This document shows positions 59,637 through 64,000 of a DNA stretch of 64,000 bases, one piece after another. The position numbers were made by a program, and so were the translations under genes. The notes below the pieces were generated by a model. It saw only the letters and a program-made list of their open reading frames with translations. It was not told the origin of the DNA and did no database searches. Source of the DNA: Flammula alnicola (taxonomy: Eukaryota; Basidiomycota; Agaricomycetes; Agaricales; Strophariaceae); the NCBI GenBank assembly GCA_015499995.1, contig JADNRV010000116.1:106862-170861 (forward strand), in the 5' to 3' direction. The stretch's first letter is position 1. Every line of letters starts with the position of its first letter.

Positions 59637-60260
59637 GATCCTGAGCGCATGTAATTCTTTGGGTTGTCTATGTATTCCGACACCTCATCCAGACCCAAAA
59701 AATGATGTGCTGTCTGTCTTAGTTGACCCGTGATTGTAGGCTGTTGAGGCAGGTACCCCCTCTGTGTCTGGTCAGATCCTGAACGCGTGTAATTCTTTGG
59801 GTTGTCCACGAATTCCTACACCTTGTCCAGACCCAAATAAAAAGGTGCCGTCTCTCTTGGCTGACCCGTGATTGTGTGCTTTGGAGCCAGGTACCCCCTC
59901 TGTGTCTGGTCAGATCCTGAACGCGTGTAACCCCTTACGATGGTCATAAATTCCGACACCTTATCCAGACCCAAATAAAAAGGTGCCGTCTCTCTTGGCT
60001 GACCCGTGATTGTAGGCTGTTGAGGCAGGTACCCCCTCTGTGTCTGGTCAGATCCTGAACGCGTGTAATTCTTTGGGTTGTCCACGAATTCCGACACCTT
60101 GTCCAGACCCAAATAAAAAGGTGCCGTCTCTCTTGGTTGACCCGTGATTGTGTGCTTTGGAGCCAGGTACCCCCTCTGTGTCTGGTCAGATCCTGAACGC
60201 GTGTAACCCCTTACGATGGTCATAAATTCCGACACCTTATCCAGACCCAAAAAATAATGT
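59637..60260 (-). repeat. 138-bp tandem repeat array with two-unit higher-order pattern
   Basis: Units begin with GATCCTGA at 59637, 59775, 59913, 60051 and 60189 (last one partial), an exact 138-base spacing. Two kinds of half-unit alternate: CTTTGGGTTGTCCA with CGATGGTCAT, and TGTTGAGGCAGGTAC with TTTGGAGCCAGGTAC, making a 276-bp higher-order repeat. 138 is 46 codons, and the minus strand is open through the array from 60250 to 59582 except one TAG at 59816-59818. The repeated peptide includes YTRSGSDQTQRGYLPQQ and GLDKVSEF. No start context or flanking domain is visible, so coding is not certain. Confidence 0.85.
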
Positions 60261-60783
60261 GCCGTCTGTCATACTCAACTCAGATATTTGTGCTGTGGAG
60301 TCAGATTGTGATAATACATCATACAATAGGCGGTTCACGAGATTTGAAACCTCGGTCACTTGTAGGTGCTAATGGACCATCAATGCTGCTGAACTCATTC
60401 AGTATACCACCTAACCGCCTCTCATCCATCAAATTGTCTGCCCTCTCCCTGTGTTGCACGACTTGTCGGACAAATGAACTCACTGATATGTACTTGATGT
60501 TGCATAGCTGGTGGCTTGCTCGTTGTGTTAATGCATTTTTTCAGCAGTTTATTTGGTTTGGCACTGAATGAAAGCTGAGACTTTCGCAAACAGCAGTTTC
60601 CACGTCATTGCTAGCAAATTATATCTGACACTAATAGGTGATATCTCACCGGGATCCAACAGCCTCCTGAGTCTGGTTCGCATGATACGCATAAGGCTTG
60701 CACAATGTGCATATTTATTGGTGGTATGTATATAAAAATGAGAATACTTCTAATGTGGCGCTCGTGACAGCAGTGTGCTGATA
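60261..60783. other. Intergenic, nothing supported
   Basis: About 520 bases between the repeat array and the next minus-strand gene's stop. No motif-bearing ORF. Confidence 0.5.
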
Positions 60784-62165
60784 TCACTCCGGAACTACAT
60801 TCCCAGACACTACGTCGTCTACACGCTGTTGGAATTCATCGGGCAAAGTATCCTTGATTTCATAGTCCTCGTCGGCTCCGTATAACTGTCGGTCAGCCTT
60901 GAGGATGGCATTGAAAGCCCTAATGAGTCAGATCGGTAAGTGATTGTGAGGAAACCTAAGAGATTATAACCCACTTTGTGACTTTAGAGACGGAGGAGTC
61001 TGCTGTCTTGCGAATAAACTCAAGGCGGTCGTCAATCAGGTTCCAATACCTCTCAGAGCCCCCACATTCTCTGTGAACCTTGCGCTGTCAAGATATGTCA
61101 GACGGGAGCAGTGGCAGGAGAAGAAAACGTCACTTGCCATAATTGCCACTCGGGCGCAAAGCTGGACGGTGGGACGACACGGCGTATCTTTGACGATCTG
61201 CTGGGCAAGGGCAAATATGTTCTGGTTGGAAATGATGCTCTGATTAATCTGTTCAAGAAGAGAGGAAACGTTGGGTCCCTGTCAGTAAAACAGGGTACTC
61301 GCACTGGTGCGTCACGTACAATTTTCTTGATCTTTGATCGAAGTTGGGTGAGGGCGTAACTGACTTGGGTTTTTATCTTTTCCCAACTAGCATAGTCGTG
61401 CTCAATTCTAGGTGGCAGATCAAAACGATATTTGCTAATAATATTCTATATAAAGTGATCAATGCAAAGTTCAAGGAAGGGTGAAGGACAGACCAAGATA
61501 TGATTACGAGGAATGTTGCCTTTATAGGCGCTGATCTTGACGGAAAGGAGAACAGCAAGCGCATAGTTGCTGATGTTGGTCTATGAACAGCTAAGCTATG
61601 AGCAACAGGTCAAGTCTTAGAGACATACTTTGAGCTCTTCAGAGACCTGAAATGGTGGTGCCGCCGACTGGAACGAGTCCACCTTGTTCTCCACTGACAA
61701 GAGACAAATCAAGAGCTTTGCTTGCCGGCCAAGGGGCGAGTCCTACATATGACGTTTAGACGTGCAAGTCAAACAACACATCAATCGGTCAGTGGGACTC
61801 ACCAACAGGAACGCTTCCAATTCGTCGCGTTGTTCTGCCCGCAGCTTCTTGCGTGTTGCAGAACGTAGACTCGCCGCGGTAACATTGCTTATTGATGGCG
61901 CCAATGCTTGAAACTGTGTCGGCGTCGTCGAAGGATCATCCTCGGGTTCAGTATCTCCACCGTTGGCTGAATCGCCTTCCTGACGCGGTCGTTTCCCAAG
62001 GGTCAACAGTTCTGGTGGGGGGCTAGAGTGCAGCATGGCAGCTTCAATCTCCAGCTCTGCATTTGTTCGCAGAAAGACAGCACCTTCCCTCTGGAGAGGG
62101 CGGGACTGGGCAGATGTAATGGATCGAGCAGAAGTATTAGGTGAGTCGTCATCGACGGGAGCCAT
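60784..62165 (-). CDS. Unrecognised agaricomycete-type protein
   Basis: Function unknown. Minus-strand exons in phase: MAPVDDDSPNTSARSITSA and a disordered Ser/Pro/Glu-rich leader, RKKLRAEQRDELEAFLL, DSPLGRQAKLLICLLSVENK, SNYAIALLLSVKISAY, FDLPPRIEHDYASWEK, TQLRSKIKKI, SNQNIFALAQQIVKDTP, VQLCARVAIM, RECGGSERYWNLIDDRLEFI, and AFNAILKADRQLYGADEDYE to the stop after SGNVVPE. Layout (disordered front, helical block, CGGSxRYWNLID and a final DEFQQRVDDV) resembles uncharacterised proteins common in mushroom genomes; I cannot name it. No nuclease or transposase motif seen. Start chosen at 62165, where coding character begins; an in-frame ATG at 62267 exists upstream. Confidence 0.65.
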
Positions 62166-63563
62166 TGTGGGATGATGAAAAGAAGAGAAATATCGAGCCC
62201 TTTTGTATAATGGTCTTACATACGCAAATGACTCGGGTTCTTCTGCTGAGTCACTCTGAGTCAACAAACAATCAACAGGGACAATATATGCTTGACCAAA
62301 TCAGATAATCGGAAACGGTCTGAACCAATCCGTCACAGCAAATGTGCCTGTTTGCCTTGCCAAGGAAACTAGAAATCTGTCGCTTATTAATAGGGAAATT
62401 CTCTGTCTTTAGAAAAAGACTCCAATAAGATTCGTACCTCACATATGCACCAGCTGCAAGATATGCACTTCCTAACAGGAACGCCGGTCTTGTCCCCTAA
62501 CAAGATCTCTGAACTTCTACAGGCTCGAGTCGTGGGACAGCATCATGTCCTGTTAAAGTGGAAGCTTCAAGCTTGAATTCCGTTACGAACTGCCGGAAGA
62601 ACGCATGCTTGAATGTCAAAAATAAGGAGGTCTCACTGCCGTTTAACTCTAGGAATTTGACACTTGGATTCCGCGACACGGTGCCATTGGCTGGGACAGG
62701 CGACACGACGGGGGCTGTTGGTGACCGAGAAAATGACAGCATATTTTTCAGGCCTACCACCAACCAACTTGGAGGATGTCCAATAAAGACAGGTAAACCT
62801 CAGCAGTATCCTTCATATTGAGGAGAACGGCGAACGATATGCGTTTGGGAGTCGGGACTAAAAAGGAACTGTGAGCTTATGCTGCAATATGAAATCAAAA
62901 GTAGAAGTTCTTGTTGTTGGATTGCACCTCACTTGCGGCCAATGAGACAAGCACACTGGAAAGCAGAGATCGGTAAAGTTTTGTAGAAAACACTAAGAAG
63001 AAACGCACACATCAAGAAGGTCACATTGATCTGATTCTTTAGATGCCTGTTGTTGAGAAGAAATTGTAAGTTCACGCGTCATACGGTTCCTGAATCGCTG
63101 GCACTCAACGAACTCATTAAGCGTCTCAGGCCGCTACCCTTGCTTGAACGCCGCCTAGTCCAGTACCCAAGGACTCCATCAACGCAAAGCCGCCTAGCCC
63201 AGAAGCCGCTTGTGTTACTTAACACACTCGTTATGAAACGGTGTCTTGGCTCGAGGTTAACACCAGCGTACGGGTACGCTCGACAATGAGACTCGCTCCT
63301 TGAAAGGCTTGCGCTGCAAAGTAAAAGGTAAGGATTTCGATCTGCATTGTAGATAAATAAATTAAATACTCACTTATTCTAGTCTTGGCGTATAGATCGT
63401 CGCCTCTTAGAACTGGCGCTACCTTGGCGAAGGTCTGTCAGGTTTGGTTTTCTGAGGACAGAAGGGAGCATTTTGAATTCTTTTCTGCTTGCGTTATAGG
63501 CTTCATATTGTCCAACAGCTCGAAACCATCGCATGAGAGGTGGAACAAACAACAACACGTTTG
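62166..63563. other. Intergenic or poorly resolved gene region
   Basis: About 1.4 kb. A minus ORF at 62497-62763 has balanced composition (FLTFKHAFFRQFVTEFKLEAS) and could be an exon, but no start, partner exon or family was found. A minus ORF at 63379-63576 ends KRRRSIRQD and may belong to the next gene in another frame. Confidence 0.4.
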
Positions 63564-64000
63564 TCATTTTTCGCATGAGCTGGGGAGGTTAGCGTATGGT
63601 GTGCTCATGCGGTGTCCATGGAGAGGTGATGGGTACAAAAGTGTTTTTCTGAAATCAAGAAAGGAAGTCAGTAAGTTACTGACAGGTACGAGGATAGGCA
63701 CACACTGCTCCCATGCTCTCTGTCTGGTAATGAGCTGCGCTCCCGTATTTGTCGTGGTACGACTGCGAGGGTTGCGTGTACCCAGCCTGCACCGATGCGC
63801 CCGATTCGGGTCCCCTGTATGCCCAGTCCCCGCCGTCGGGCGTTATGGCCAGCATGGAGGCCGGGTAGACTGCCCAGTGTCGCGACGCTTGCTCGGTCGT
63901 GGACCTTTGTCGCGGTCCACCTCGGGTGACGCGGCTCGTTTTCGGTCGGCTTGTAGTTTTTTGTTCAAGTTGCGGAGGTGCATAACCTCCGATTTCGCCG
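63564..64000 (-). CDS. Partial gene (5' end beyond the window), unrecognised
   Basis: The minus strand is open from the window edge (GYAPPQLEQKTTSRPKTSR, then HWAVYPASMLAITPDGGDW and YTQPSQSYHDKYGSAAHYQ) to a donor at about 63707. A 55-nt intron ending TTTCAG joins in phase to a short last exon with YPSPLHGHRMSTPYANLP and stop at 63564. The Gln/Ser/Tyr-rich composition suggests a disordered C-terminus, perhaps of a regulatory protein. A second frame over the same bases (LRNLNKKLQADRKRAASPE) also looks protein-like, so the frame is uncertain. Confidence 0.35.

Noticed and set aside
59637..60260. Regularly spaced repeats as a CRISPR array
   Set aside because: Units are contiguous 138-bp tandem repeats without unique spacers, and the genome is eukaryotic.
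1..64000. tRNA genes
   Set aside because: No stretch with both A-box and B-box-like words plus cloverleaf pairing was found by eye; a tRNAscan run would settle it.

Overview
The window is nuclear DNA of a filamentous basidiomycete, most likely an agaricomycete. Nearly every gene is cut by many GT-AG introns of about 45-60 nt. The families present (a fused dioxygenase-P450 fatty-acid oxygenase, DUF2235 hydrolase, DUF2828 protein, Crinkler-type N-domains, fungal rhodopsin-domain membrane protein, serine-rich cupredoxin protein) are typical of mushrooms. No tRNA, rRNA or CRISPR array was seen. All multi-exon coordinates are outer limits; exons were joined by eye from splice signals and reading frame.

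Region 1 (about 0.4-21.6 kb) is gene-dense and ordinary. It holds a secreted six-hairpin-glycosidase-like protein (739-3793), a zinc alcohol dehydrogenase of the formaldehyde dehydrogenase type (5463-7517), a complete Ppo-type oxylipin synthase on the minus strand (7898-12692), a DUF2235 alpha/beta-hydrolase (14780-16942, minus), an unrecognised membrane protein and a dynamin-like GTPase (18617-21641, minus). A 150-bp inverted repeat pair lies upstream of the dehydrogenase.

Region 2 (22.9-37.9 kb) is the housekeeping core: UTP20, the giant HEAT-repeat ribosome-biogenesis factor (22868-31478), converges on the CTD-kinase subunit CTK3 (31653-32658, minus). A 706-bp hAT-like element with a perfect 8-bp target duplication follows, then a second dynamin-like GTPase (34712-37908, plus). 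The two dynamins form an inverted paralogous pair around the core genes. UTP20 shows four apparent one-base deficits, all of the same sign.

Region 3 (38-56 kb) is accessory and heavily rearranged. One intact DUF2828 gene (53820-56024) is accompanied by two broken copies. One copy lacks an internal block and is split by a 2.35-kb element with 12-bp terminal inverted repeats (43570-45915). Pieces of a rhodopsin-domain gene and of an RGG-tailed small gene are fused into a chimeric block (47.74-48.25 kb) just downstream of a Crinkler-like gene whose N-terminal domain is duplicated (46529-47690). An F-box/LRR-like gene and a GPI-type cupredoxin protein complete the region.

Region 4 (56-64 kb) carries a tandem pair of small membrane-protein genes (one decayed), a 138-bp tandem repeat with a two-unit higher-order pattern that stays in one reading frame, an unrecognised conserved-looking protein (60784-62165) and the partial 3' end of another gene.
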